From Spinacia oleracea (lineage: Eukaryota > Streptophyta > Magnoliopsida > Caryophyllales > Amaranthaceae), in NCBI RefSeq assembly GCF_020520425.1, contig NC_079491.1:23303449-23367448 (forward strand): a stretch of 64,000 nucleotides of DNA, given 5' to 3'. The position numbers and the translations under genes are program-made. Position 1 is the first letter of the stretch. Each line of letters opens with the position of its first letter. This document shows positions 50,101 to 61,600 of the stretch, in pieces. The notes beneath the pieces were generated by a model, which was not told the origin of the DNA, did no database searches, and was given only the letters and a program-made list of their open reading frames with translations.

Positions 50101-53100
50101 TTTTGTCAAAAGTGTACATTAACCAGTGCGACATTTAAAATGATTATTTAGTTGGTCCTTGCATGATTTAATACCCGTGTATTCATAGACACGGTATTGG
50201 TTCTTTTAGCATAATCTCTAATGTTTGTTGCCAGGTTGAGCAAAGAAGGAAAGAGGCTCTTTCCCGGACAAGTGATGATGGGGGTTTAGCACAGGAAGGT
50301 TCACTACAGGAAGTAATTTCACGATACAGTTTCATGGATCTTTGGCCATGTTCATCTAAGGATCTGGATCATTTAGCACGGCAAGAGGTGTGTTTCACTT
50401 TGTTTCTTCTCTTTGATTCATACCCCGCTCCCACCCCCAGCAAAAAAGAACGAAACAAAATAGTGATGATAGAGCAGTTAACATCAGATTATCTATTTTG
50501 TAAGCATTTGTACTTCTACATTCTTTTCTAAAAATTCTGTACAGGTGCTTCGTGTAATTTTTGATATATATTTAAATGATGATGCCATTAGTTTCCTTGA
50601 TATGGTAGAAAGAAATAAAGAAATTTATGTGAAGTGGTTAGACCGTTAGACAGCATGTTGCTTTTCTGTTTACTTGTGCTGCACATTGTTTCATATTAAT
50701 CAAGAATTGCTAGAGAACCTAATTTCTGCCATGCCTTGTTTCTGTTTAATAAAGAAGCTAAAGACTAAAGTAGTTCCTGACTTGAAGAACTGGTTGTATG
50801 ATAGTGGCTAATGTGCTGACAGACAGAGGACATACCGACATATGTCTTTATGTAACTGTTTTGGGGGTATTATTAACTTAGTGGACTTGTGGTGTGAAAG
50901 TTCAGTTCAGAATCCTTTCTTGTTGCTTCTAGTTGGGTTTAGCTTCAAAGAGTCAACAATAGGAAATCTTGAGTGTTGTGGCGAGGATGCTTAAGAAAAA
51001 AGAAATTTTACAAGAATAATCCCAACTATTGGTGGTCTTCTCATTTTAATCTCAACCATAATTTATTTCAGAATAATCCTCACCATCACCATACCCTTCC
51101 CAAAACAGTTCCCCATTGCCTGGAACCTTTAAAACCGGTAACTTCTTTCTTTTATTTTATCTCCTCTCTTTTTTCCTCTCTCTCCTTCAGTAGTCCTTCC
51201 TCTCCCAAATACTGGCTATCTGCAACGAACCAAATCACCCATTTCTCCACATTCTCTCTCCTCGATATATCCTCACTCTAATGGCGTATTAAACTTCCGG
51301 CACGGTGGCACCTCAATTCCTGTATCTAGTACTTCTTTTATTTTTTCCTCCGAATTCAATCACATACTTCATCCAACTTGAGTGTGGGTGTTAATTTTTT
51401 TATATTCATTTTGCTGATAAGAAAATGGTGCGGAGATTTGGGAACATGGCTGGCTTATTCCAAGTGATACACATCTGATGTTAGATTTCTAGATAAAGAA
51501 AATGTCGTTCAAAACAAGGTTACCTTTACTCATATACAAAAAAGGAAACGATTTTTTCATGAAATACCCCCGAGGTTTTACTTTATTCACAAAATACCCT
51601 CATAATTTTAGGTATTCAGTATTCACCATATACCCTTGTTAAGCAACGACTACTTTTTCAAAAAAAACTAGCCGTTGGCCAATATTCCAAGCATCCTCTA
51701 CTCTATATAAAGAAGCAACTACATTGTTTCCAACACATCTCTTTCTATGCTTCCCACACATTAACAAGTTTGGTAATCAAGAGCTGAGAGGTAATGAGGA
51801 GGTCATGGAGGTCAACCAAAGGCAAAATGTTCCAAGAAAAACCATGAAACAGAATAACGACATTCATATTTTAAGATATGAAAATGTTGTTTCCGACTAT
51901 GCTTGTCAAATTCATGAAGTTGCCAGCCAACCTTGTCTAACTAATGAGCAAAAGCACTATTATGGTTTTTGTAAATGATTAACAAAATACCTTGTCAAAA
52001 ATGGGGTATTCAGCTGTGAAACGCGTGTAAGCAAACTCCATGATCTCCTCATTACCTCTCGGCTCTTGATTACCAAACTGGTTAATGTTTGGGAATCATA
52101 GAAAGAGATGTGTGGGAAACAATGTTGCTGCTTCTTTATATCGAGGAGAGGATGCTTGAAATTTTGGCCAACGGTTTTTAAAACTAGCCGTTGCTTAACA
52201 GGGGTATATGGTGAAAGTTTTAGATAACATAGGGGCATATGGTGAAAAAATGAAAGTTTCTTATGGTCCCTTAACGAGAGGGTCACATCATGCAAGAAAA
52301 TGAAACCTCAGGGGTATATAGTGTGAATACCTGAAACTACGAGGGTATTTGGTGAATAAAGTCAAACCTCTGGGGTATTTCATGAAAAAACCATAAAGGA
52401 AAAGTTGATTTTAATAATACAACCTTTGGTCGGTCTGGTTAAAATGGGCTAACCTTAAAATAAATGAGAATAATACTTCCTTTGACATTCATCCTCTTTT
52501 ATTACAGCATTTAACAATGTGGCTATGTATGTTGCATGTTTCTTTATTTATTTTTTCCCTTTTCTTCTAACGCCACTAAAATCCTCCTTTCCTCTCTTCT
52601 CTTGATACTGCTTTTTTGTTTTCCCCTTTTCTTTTCTCCCATCAATCCTTTTATCCCTATTAAGCCAAACCCCCCATGATCCCTCATCGACGCGTAGCAG
52701 CCCATACATCGCGGCAAGCTTGCCTCCCTGCTGTGGGATGAGCTCATTAGACGACTGTCGACAGAGGTGGTTAAGAGCAAAGACAACGAGGGGTGATGAT
52801 TAGTTTCCTTCCTCCTGAATCACGACAGTTGCCCCCAAATTTGAGTCTAATGGTAGCGTCGACGGCTGCCCCTTCATTTTGTAGGAAATGAGGACTGGAT
52901 CCCCCTCAGAAAAATAAAATAAATTGAGGACTGGATTTTTCAGTTGCTTTGTATTCGCCGGTAGTCTCCCAACAAAGTAAGTTCCAAATTAGGGTCGTCG
53001 ATTGGCTCAAATTTGACCCGGAATCGAGATTAAGGTTTGAATGGCACCCGAGATGCAATTTATGGGGTTTTCAGGAGAAAGAAAACGGGAGGTGATTTTT

Positions 53101-56100
53101 TGATATTCAAGGTGGTTGTGCTGGTGAAGATAGATCATTTTAAGGTGGCAGGGTGGTGATGAGATAGTGAGACCAGGTCTTTATTGTGGTGGCTGGGGTA
53201 TAAGTTACTGGCAAGAAAGAGGAGGAAGAAAAGAGAGAGTTTAGGTGCCAATTGATTTGGTTTTTAACACATGACGACAACTGTACTCTTTTCCCAAATC
53301 AAATGTAAAAGAAAAGGGAAAAAAAGTAGTATGTGAGAGAAATGGGGTCCACTAAGTCAAATAAAGTCAACTTAAAAGTTTTCCGGTTACCGGTCACCCC
53401 AACCCAATAAAAGAGGATGAGTGCCAAAGTTTTTATTATGTCTAGTTAATCTTAAAGTGAGCCTGTTTTAACAGACCGACCAATTTTGTGTTTATTAGGA
53501 TCAATCTTTCCTACAAAAAAAGATGCAGCCTCTGAATTAAAATTGAACGAAAAAATTTGCGTCAATTTTTTTTTGAATGAAGTAATTGAACAGATGGTTG
53601 CCAAGTTTGAATGTTAAAGGAGTTGTAATGGAAAAGAAGGCTAGCTGGAGACAAAAGTAGCAGCATCATGGGTGTTTTCAAAGAGAGCGGAGGATTGGAG
53701 GAGAGAGAGAGAGAGAAGAGAGATGAATGTCGCGCGAATCAAGCAACTCCGGCGCAATTCGCCACCGACAAATCGATGAAACACATCGTGTTGGTGTAGG
53801 CTGCTGTGGCTACGAGGAGAGAAAAAAGAGTTGGTGATGTGTGTTGTTGAAGAAGATGAAGTCTCTGCTGCTGTTGTTCTTAGCTTCTTCACTTTTTAGC
53901 TCTAATGGCGATTTTTCATAAGAGAATAAAAATAAAATGAAAAACTAACCAATAAGAAAATGACATGTGGACGTACTAACCTACACAACAGGTTAAAAAT
54001 GACTGAGACTAATATGAGAATGTTACGCCAATAGTTGAGATTACTCAGTGTAGTTGGGATTGAATGAGAAGACCACTAATAGCTGGGATTATTCTTGTTA
54101 ATTTTCCTAAGAAAAAAAGGATGATGCCCTTGATTTATATCCCTATAACGATTCATAAATTAGGTTATATCACAATCAGAAGTTCTCGTATAAAATAAAA
54201 AAAGGGACATAAAATCGAAAACGGATAACTAGGAGTTATGCCTAGTCAAGTTCTTAAAATTCATGCATCTTGTATCACAGTCCACAGATGACATAATCTT
54301 ACAGCTGTTGTTATCTCTCTCACCCTCATCTTGAAGGTTTTGTTTTGGTGGTTGTATTGACTTAAAGGTGGTTCTCAGAACCTTTTCAAAAAATATAAAA
54401 AAGACAGCATTACTTAATGCTTTGACTTACTCTATTCGTGTGAAGTTTAGCTCTGTGTTCTTCATTACAATTTTCTACCTGCATACTGGTTAAGTTTAAT
54501 CTAGTATGGCATCAAAGGTGTCTGCTGGAAGCCTGGAACACTCATGGTCTAAGACTCCAAGTCTTGCTGTATCTAGAAGATTTTGTTTGTGGTTAATTGT
54601 GTAAATGGTGGGTCATTGGAGGCTTGGACACACTTTTTAACGGATATCAGTTCAATTCATTGACCATACCTCACATAAAGTTAGCTCTTTACTCTCCCTT
54701 GTTTTTCCTTGCACACTGGATAAGGTTGTATTTCATTAGAGACATCTCCTGGTGACTCTAAAAATGAGTTACAGATCCTAGAGCACAACTACTTCTTGAG
54801 ATTTGAAGATATTTTGTATATTTGGTAACTTGATGATTCATGAGTACTGAACACAACATTCGGTTTAAACGTCCAGTGGCTCACTATGAACATGAATAAA
54901 AGACCAGAGAAGTCTAGCGTACCAAATGGAGTAACTACTACAGGTACGGAATTCCTGAACACTGGGTTGATTGTGATAGATTTTACTCATGCTAATGTTA
55001 TCAAATATCGGTGCGGTATGGTTGTGCTACTTAAGGTGAAGAGAAGAGTACTTCAGGAGTTACCACTGTAATGGATCAAGCTTCCAAAGTGGTTTATCCG
55101 GATATTACCCAGATGGTGATATATGAGCCGGGGCAGAAACAAGGTATGTAGCCAGACTCTGCAATGATTACTTTTTAGTGTAGCTGTTTTTGCATTAACT
55201 GTCATGATAGTGGAATCCATGAATAATCTCCAGTACATACATCTATGCTCTATACCGAAACTATCAGACCCTACAACTGTTTAGATGCATTGCAACCTGG
55301 TGCAAACAATACTATGTTCTATGTGTTGGATTTGTTCAGCCAAAATTCAAAGTTTGAGTTGAACCTTTTACAATGCCAGAAAATCATTTATTTGCATGAA
55401 AGTCTCAAGGTTCAATTTCGAGCACACACTGAGGTGGTAGGTGCAGTCAAGCAGTAGTAATGGCCGAGGAGGCACAGCCCGCGTGTGTGCCTTGCTCAAT
55501 CTGTGTTGTGTGAGGTTCTGATATCATGAAAGAAGAGATTGTATAGACTTATTGTAAGATAAAATTAGCTATTTGTTTGCTCTACACAATTCTACTGCAA
55601 ATAAAACTTGAAATTAAAATAATATGAGCAAAGAGAGCTGGAATAAGTCGCTGATGCAATGAAACAACCTCCTATATATATATGCCACTTAATTAGGGTA
55701 TGATATACTCTCATATGGAGTCCGGATCCTCTAGAGTTTTAATAAAACTCTACAAGGTAGAGTTGTATCTAAACCATACATTTTAAAATCAATGACTTAT
55801 ATTGATGAGAAAAAATAAGGGAAATTTTAGAAAGATAATATATGAACCATTGATTTTTCATTCAATGGTTGAGATGCTCAAACTCTACCTTGTAGAGTTA
55901 TTTTAGAACTCTAGAGGATCCAAACCTCTCATATGAGTTGTTAGTCGTCTACAAATTCTGGATCTTTTATTCAGTTAGAAACTTAGTATAATGGGCAATA
56001 TTTCAAATGAATCAATGATTACATCTATCGATCAGTCATGATCAGATATATTTTTCATTGTCCTCATAAATGTGACCCTAATGGATATTTTAGAGGCTGA

Positions 56101-59100
56101 AATATTATGGGAGTCTGCTTTAATTTGATTCACTAGAATTTTGACTTCTAGCATTAGGCAAGATTTAAAAGAATCAAGTTCTTCATACACTTGGTGGTTA
56201 AGGCATTAAACTTCTCTGATGACAAGCAAATATTAAAAAAATTATTGCATCACCATAACATACCTTTTCAGCTTTTGCAAAATTAACCAATGATAACATC
56301 ATGTTAAGCTATGTGAGCGATGCATCGTAGACTTAAAACCTTGCATTTTACTTTTATTCTTTTTCTGGATGTTGAAGTTCTGATCGTTGGCTGCAGGATC
56401 AACAGTTCTTCCAAGTGGAGTGGTAGGTGGTCTTCCCAGCGTCTCTACTACCATGTCAACATTTGATGGGATTTTGAAAGCAGCTCCTCCTGCGCTTGTA
56501 GCATTTATAGCAAATCTTCCTGCCGTAGAAGGTAATAATCGAACTTATTCTGAGTGCTTCAATATGTGTAATCAATTTGTCAGTGATTAATAATGCTTTG
56601 ATCTTATGCACAAACCCAAAAAAAAATAAAAATAACCCCTTGTCTGTTAAGGATTAAGATTAAGATAATTGTCATTCGTCTCCTGTATGGAAATGTTTAG
56701 TTATGGCCTTACCTTGTATGTATCTCCTGAATCCTAATGCACGAGCGATCCCTATGTAAGACTCATGAGTCATCTATTGTTAAGTTAACTTATTCTTAGC
56801 AGTTCATCTTCATATCTTCCTAATACCCATTTAAAAGACATTGCTAAGATGGTATTAGATCCAAATGCATGAAATTAGCGGAATTCGTAACTTTTTGTTC
56901 TGGCTATTCTATGGCTGAGTATTAAGCAAATCCTAACTCACATTCCTAACTAACTGCAATTTCTACAATCAGCCGTTTTCATTAACCAAAACAGGACTTG
57001 ATAACGGCTGATTGTAGAAAGTTGGTTCAAGTTCATGGGGTGGAAAGTCCATCCACCAATACATTTTCAGCCATAATTCTAGTGAGAGAAGCGACTTCTT
57101 GACCGGGCTTTCGGTATTGAAATGTATGAACACAAGGCAATCTGCAGCTGTACTCTTAGGCCATAGTAAGTCGTGAATGCAATTTCAGTTACATGTATTG
57201 TTCAAAAAGCACAAAAGCAAGTTCGGTTGGATTTTATTGTCGAACCCATTTTGTAAAGGAAAACAAGTTTTCATTATCTCTTTAAGACTATAATTGAATT
57301 CCGATCTTAAAGTTTCAAAATTCATTTCTTCTTTATATTTAGTGTTCAATTTGAGGGGTGTTGTGGAGTAGGAGTTTTTAGTCAAGTATCCCACAGACCC
57401 ACACCCCCACATACTAAGTATCCTTTAAAGTTAAAACGTATAGATGTTATCGGCCCTTAAAAGTTTAAATCTTAGACACAGGTTCTAAGTTGGGTATCCA
57501 TTGGCTTAATCCACACATGTTTTTATTTGAGTGTTTTAAAAAATTTATCATTTGTTGAGCACAACCCCTGATCATCAGTCTTAAAGTAAAGAATATCCAG
57601 TCTCTAATTTAAACACTTCAGACCACAAAGAACCGTATGCATAACAAAGGAACCAATAATTTTCAATAAAACATGCCTTTTGATCAAGGAAGATTGCTTA
57701 ATCTTAGTAGATTAAGTTCTCTATTTGAAAAATTATCCAGTATAGTTAAGCAGCTAGATACAACCATTGGAATTGGCATTGTACTTAGGAAGCATGTGGG
57801 ACTGACATTTAAAGAAGAAATTTGAAGCCGATGTTAAAAGGGCGAAAAAGGATGCAAAATTAGAACCTCCAAAACTAGTTCGTAACTTTGATCCCGATGC
57901 ATTTTTAGAAACGGGTGACAAGGTGTCATAGGATTTGTGGAGAAGGGCTATTCGGATGACAAGTCTTTTAAGGTGGTAGTAGTTAAGCTTAAGGGATATG
58001 CTGCTTTATAGTGGGAAAATATAATGCTGCATAGAGCTGGAAAAGGAAGTCGTTAATTCTTGGGCAAAGATTAAAAAAAATGATAAAAGAGAGGTTTAAG
58101 TTTTATTTTTTTTTACAACTTGGAATTAAACATGGTATCATCAACATAGGAATGGGCATTGAGGAGTATGTAATTTTTAATTTCATGAATTTGAAAACTG
58201 TGATGAAACTTCAAATGGAAAGTAGGAAAGAGAAACTATAGCATGTTTGCTAGAGAAGGGGGAGACGGGCTTGTAAGAAGGACGATACTGGCTTTGAGGG
58301 TTATGTTCATATTGTTTTTTCCTTCCTGGAAGTTTGTCCTTGTGTACTGTTCTTAGTTAAAGAGAACTTGAGGAATGGCGTCAGATCTTGATAAAAGTTA
58401 TGATATTTTCTGCCTGCATGTAATGATTTATGTTCGCCAGTATTCAGCATTTTGCCTATTGCTGCCTTTTTTAATTACTCGTTGCTGTTTTCTCACCGAC
58501 TCTAAAGGTGTTGTCTACCCCTCCTCTAATTGTTTGGATTTTGAAATCTTAGGTCCAGCACCAGATGTAGATTTTGTGCTGTCAATTTGTTTGCAAAGCA
58601 ACCCTGTAACTGCACATGCGGTGAAGCATATGACATCAGCAGGGCAAGTACCTGCAGGAGCTGCTTCTGGTGTAAGTGAGCCTTCTGGCTCACACAAAGC
58701 CCGCCCTGCTCCAAGTGGTTCATCTGTGAGAATGACAAGAGATGGACAATCTGGAAAGAGGAAAAATGCAGATAGTATGTATTTTAATGTAGTTTCTTCA
58801 CTTTTTATCATGCTGCATGTTGTTTTGCAAAGTGCATGAGTGCATGCGTATGTTAAGAATGGACATGGCATACCGGGATTTTGCAAGCATCTTAAATATG
58901 CATGGTGACTCATCCCCTTATTTCATCTAGAGATTTTTTTCTTATCACAGGGCAGCTGATAATGGAGTCACCTGGCCTTTCAGGAAATTCTTCCTAATGG
59001 CATAAGACTTGTTTCAATGTGAACTAGCTTCTGTGGCAAGTCTTTAGAGTTGTGTCTGAAACCCAGAATCTATTGCCTTATCACGGACCTCGGACGTTTG

Positions 59101-60260
59101 ATCCAATCTTTAGCATATAAAATGAAATAATAATATAAGGAGGTGGAGTAAAATAAATATAAATTTTACAACTGAAAGGGGTTAAAAGTTCTCATTTTCT
59201 CTATAATGTAATCCTCTTCGCCAGTTGCCATTTGTACCTCTTCCAAAGACTAGAATCAGACAAGACTTCGAGTTCCATTTATTCAAATTTCAAAAGGGAC
59301 AGAGTGGTATGATAGATGTGAGTACTAAGATTCCTTTAAGCATACAGAGTGGTCTATTTGACAATGAACTGGATAATGCTATTGTCTCAAGGGATGATAA
59401 AAATCTCATAAATGAGAATCGAGGTCATTCTAATGAAATCATGATTGCTTCTCCTTTAGGAACAAGTTTTTAGTTTCACAGTAATTGGTTTATCTGATAG
59501 TTTGCTCTGCAAAGAAATTTTCTTTTGTTCTTTCTCTTCTTCCTCTTGTTAAATATGTATGCCATGGTACCAACCTTTTAGTCCCATAACTATTTTTTGT
59601 TTCCTTATAAAGTTGATCTGAACTCTGAAGGTTGTCATTATATAGTGAACTGATATCTGCAAAAGACCAGGAAACTGAGGACAGTCAAACTCAAAATTAA
59701 ATGTGTTTCATTAAAAGAATAAAAATTAGAAGTATATGTATAAATAAATTGGCTGCTCCACTTAGCTGAAACCAAGCACAAGTCATTATATTTAGTGTTA
59801 ACTAAGAAATTGCTTGTAAAAATGATTTTGATCTCGTGAGTTGCTTGAGAACAGAGAACCACAGGTTCGAAATGTCATTTAGAACTGTATTCATTGGTGA
59901 GTTGCTACCTTGAGTTTGCTGGTTGTTTTACGTAAATGATGGTTGAAGTTGGGATGCTGTAAATTCTCAGACAGTTTTTTTCTCTTGGCTCCCAACAACT
60001 TGATGCGGTGTCATCTTGAGTTTTCAAATTGGATTTTAACAGTGATTTAGTACTTGCTCAAGATTACAACATAAAGGATGTTGAATTATTTTGCAGGACA
60101 AGATGATGATGAAACTGCATCAGTGCAGAGCGTGCCTCTTCCTAAAGATGCCTTCAGATTACGTCAATTGCAGAAATCTCGTGGAGGAACGGCCTCACAA
60201 ACGGGATCAACATCATATGGAAGTGCCTTTTCGGGAGAACAGTCTGGTAGCACAAGCTGA
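35183..60260 (+). CDS. CSTF77: Cleavage stimulation factor subunit 77 (CSTF77), 22 coding exons, 749 aa
   Basis: Scaffold of the CstF complex for mRNA 3'-end cleavage and polyadenylation in the nucleus. It bridges CSTF64, CSTF50 and CPSF (family knowledge). HAT repeats span residues about 20-550; examples are [33 protein letters not shown] and [15 protein letters not shown] Ser/Gly/Pro-rich tail (about 600-749) ends [17 protein letters not shown], the usual C-terminal motif. Exons, all phase-consistent: 35183-35254, 35357-35419, 37676-37785, 38004-38104, 38760-38821, 38890-39030, 40808-40936, 41366-41412, 42490-42553, 43299-43419, 43575-43633, 43735-43803, 44981-45121, 45715-45779, 46868-46964, 49650-49709, 50235-50387, 54877-54943, 55036-55143, 56397-56531, 58553-58774, 60097-60260. 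They total 2250 bases including stop. No internal stop or frameshift was seen. Length fits plant homologues (about 730-760). Exons 18 and 19 are the least conserved and least certain. Confidence 0.95.
35420..37675 (+). other. CSTF77 intron 2 (2.26 kb)
   Basis: GT-AG intron. It contains a run of 12 G's near 36003 and otherwise ordinary AT-rich intron sequence. The open frames at 35921-36124 and 36719-36961 lack family motifs. No bounded mobile element is recognised. Confidence 0.7.
40130..40310. repeat. Dispersed repeat in CSTF77 intron 6
   Basis: Contains GTTACGTAAC twice (a palindrome), then ACGGGGTTCTGCGGAAC and CCCGTTATA, ending TTCCATGG. A diverged relative with the same order of words lies at 47940-48085 in intron 15. 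The family is unknown. A G-run (13 or more) follows at about 40544. Confidence 0.45.
40937..41365 (+). other. CSTF77 intron 7 with a GC donor (GC-AG)
   Basis: Exon 7 ends TGCAAG and the intron begins GCAATG; the acceptor is TTTACAG. Only this donor keeps the frame into the conserved EEQQW segment. The nearby GT at 40942 would bring an early stop. Confidence 0.8.
44436..44749. mobile_element. Stowaway MITE in CSTF77 intron 12
   Basis: TA-flanked (44434-44435, 44750-44751), 314 bases. The ends are CTCCTCCGTTTCTGA and its near-complement TCAGAAATGGAG, followed inward by ATGCATCAC pairs. No coding region. Confidence 0.8.
46309..46497 (+). mobile_element. tRNA-derived SINE in CSTF77 intron 14
   Basis: It has an A box (TGGCCCGGTGGTCAAG) and a B box (GGTCACGGGTTTGATTCC), then the plant SINE-type tail with GGGAGCCTTGTACACTGGG ending in pyrimidines. 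A 12-base duplication TTATCATAAATT flanks it (46297-46308 and 46498-46509). It is the Au-like class by its 3' body. The tRNA-like part is not a working tRNA gene. Confidence 0.88.
47400..47728. mobile_element. Stowaway MITE in CSTF77 intron 15 (first)
   Basis: TA-flanked, 329 bases, with long terminal inverted repeats beginning CTCCCTCCGTATTTATTTAA. A third internal copy of the end sequence (AAGTGTATCTCTTAAATAAATACG) lies at about 47661-47685. Confidence 0.88.
47940..48085. repeat. Dispersed repeat in CSTF77 intron 15, related to 40130-40310
   Basis: Shares the word order AACGGGGTTTCTCGGAACGG, CTCGTTATATAAC and TTCCATGG with the intron-6 copy. It is diverged, with no clear ends. Confidence 0.4.
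48133..48373. mobile_element. Degenerate Stowaway-like MITE in CSTF77 intron 15 (second)
   Basis: The right end GGAACGGAGGTAG plus TA and the left end CTATCTCTTTTC align as inverted repeats over about 30 bases with six mismatches. TA is present at both borders. Confidence 0.6.
48374..49649 (+). other. Remainder of CSTF77 intron 15
   Basis: Ordinary AT-rich intron up to the acceptor TTCCACAG. No bounded element or gene is recognised. Confidence 0.5.
51550..52394. mobile_element. Foldback element nested in the intron-17 element
   Basis: The two halves are long inverted repeats (about 300 bases each) starting TTTTTTCATGAAATACCCC. Paired landmarks include TATAAAGAAGCA...ATTGTTTCC with its complement near 52110-52145, and AGAGGTAATGAGGAGGTCATGGAG with its complement near 52035-52062. 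The 9-base flank AAAGGAAAC/A (51541-51549, 52395-52403) matches at 8 of 9. The open frames at 51724-51978 and 51960-52295 are the two strands of the repeat arms. Confidence 0.75.
52428..53481. mobile_element. Second inverted-repeat element nested in the intron-17 element
   Basis: The ends GGTCGGTCTGGTTAAAA and the complement of TTTTAACAGACCGACC pair imperfectly for about 75 bases, ending at a shared CATCCTCTTTTATT. No target duplication is clear. No coding region. Confidence 0.6.
55718..55925. mobile_element. Foldback MITE in CSTF77 intron 19
   Basis: 208 bases with about 40-base inverted ends (GGATCCTCTAGAGTT...AACTCTACCTTGTAGAGTT type). It is flanked by the exact 10-base repeat CTCTCATATG (55708-55717, 55926-55935), as left by Mutator-type insertion. 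Confidence 0.82.
56960..57020. repeat. Perfect 18-base hairpin in CSTF77 intron 20
   Basis: TTTCTACAATCAGCCGTT at 56960-56977 and its exact complement at 57003-57020, with a 25-base loop. It could be a tiny foldback element or a small-RNA hairpin; nothing else is known. Confidence 0.75.
57825..58120 (+). pseudogene. Decayed gypsy gag fragment in CSTF77 intron 20
   Basis: Interrupted frames contain [18 protein letters not shown], then [19 protein letters not shown], stop, WENIM and finally MIKERFK. This is the order found in the N-terminal gag of gypsy elements that carry a KLKGYA-W motif. Several stops and frameshifts occur. No LTR is visible next to it, so it is an old fragment on the same strand as CSTF77. 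Confidence 0.7.
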
Positions 60261-60490
60261 TAGTCTCATACTGCAATTTTGTACAATTAGCATTTGTAAC
60301 AAAAGTTCTTTTTGTTGTATATTAGTATTTAGGTCACCATTAAATTTGATTCTTGACTGTATAATGTCCCCAAATAATGTAATGTCTCAGTAATCCTTCT
60401 AATTCACTTTATCCCTTTTGAGTTTCGCTTCTCAAAAGTTTGAACAAAAGGTCTTGCGCGCACAAGGTGTACAATAAATTTATTGTACAC
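60261..60490 (+). terminator. CSTF77 3' untranslated region and poly(A) signal area
   Basis: After TGA (60258-60260) comes T-rich sequence with TTTGTAAC and TTGTTGTA, typical of plant far-upstream elements, and AATGTAATG near 60378. AATAAA occurs at 60473-60478 inside the palindrome GTGTACAATAAA/TTTATTGTACAC (60467-60490). The exact cleavage site cannot be read from sequence alone. Confidence 0.5.
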
Positions 60491-61600
60491 TAAGATAACT
60501 TTAACCTTTTTTTTTGTAACTTTAACCTAGTTTTGATTAACTTTTATATTAGTAAAAAAATTGATAGATAAATATTTTAAAGGATTAAATGATTAATTTT
60601 ATACATTATTAGTGATTTTGAAGAAATAAGTTTTTACTAAAATGAAAAATTGTATCACTTAAAAATAGATAACTTTTACCTATATAAGCTTAACTTTTAA
60701 GCATTTAGAATTAACTTTTACTCCGGCGTACAATATTTATTGAACACCAATTGTAAATAAGAATTTGTGAAGTCTGAAATGCTCATTGAATCGTGATTCC
60801 TACAACAGTTAGTTAGGATTATTTCTTTTGTTGGTGTTTCTCTTATAGTTTTGTATTGTTTACTCGAGGGCGAGTAAATGATTAATTTGGGGGAGTTTGA
60901 TAAGTTGGGGTGAGTAGTTTTGTCAACTATTAAGTGCTTATTTTCTCTCATTTTTATCCTAATTCCATCCTTATTGTGCTTTTTCAAGCTTATTTTGTTT
61001 GGTTTTGGCGGATCATTCTACTATGGTCATCATAAAATTGTCCATTGCTCAGAATTAATATGGACTACAATAAAAACTTTTCTTTTACCTTTAAATTTAA
61101 TATAAATGATATATTTTAATAATGGTTGTTTTTATCTTTAAATTTAAATACACTATTTCTTTTATAAAAATAGTTTTGTAATTTCTGAATTTTCCAAAAT
61201 TAATTATTTGTATTTTGCAAAATGTAAAAATTAATAATTAGGATAATTAAGATAATTAGCCAAATCTAATTAAGAATGGGGTTTGTAAATTTCTCTCTCC
61301 TTTGGCCAAGCCGTCGTCGGACCACCACGCGAGAATGGGTTCGACAGGTAGGCACGACCATCGACTGGCGTTGTGGTGCGAGTTGTTGGGGGCTGCAACG
61401 GGGAGGGGGGCGGCGACAGGGTGGCTGGAAACCCTAACCGGGTTGGGATAAATTTAGGCCCAGGTTTTTTAACGTCTCCCAGTTTAATATAAGTTTATAA
61501 TAAAAATCTGCAACTAATAACATAATAACAATTATGTCTTAGTGGTTATGAACATGTTAAAATTCTTTGCACACAATTGGTTGGAGGTTCAATCCTTGAT
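60491..61600. other. AT-rich 3' flank
   Basis: No gene is recognised. CGTACAATATTTATTGAACACC at about 60726-60747 echoes the palindrome at 60467 and may mark the other end of a small element. A GC-richer patch lies at 61305-61445. Confidence 0.4.

Larger units (their letters stand above)
51002..54107. mobile_element. Large non-autonomous Mutator-like element in CSTF77 intron 17
   Basis: The ends GAAATTTTACAAGAATAATC (left) and its near-complement (right) extend into a repeat of roughly 50 bases including TGGTCTTCTCATT. A 10-base direct repeat TAAGAAAAAA flanks it (50992-51001, 54108-54117), consistent with MULE-type target duplication. It contains at least two further inverted-repeat elements. 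No transposase was found. Confidence 0.75.

Noticed and set aside
51724-52295. Two open frames (84 and 111 codons) in intron 17
   Set aside because: They are opposite arms of one foldback element and mirror each other.
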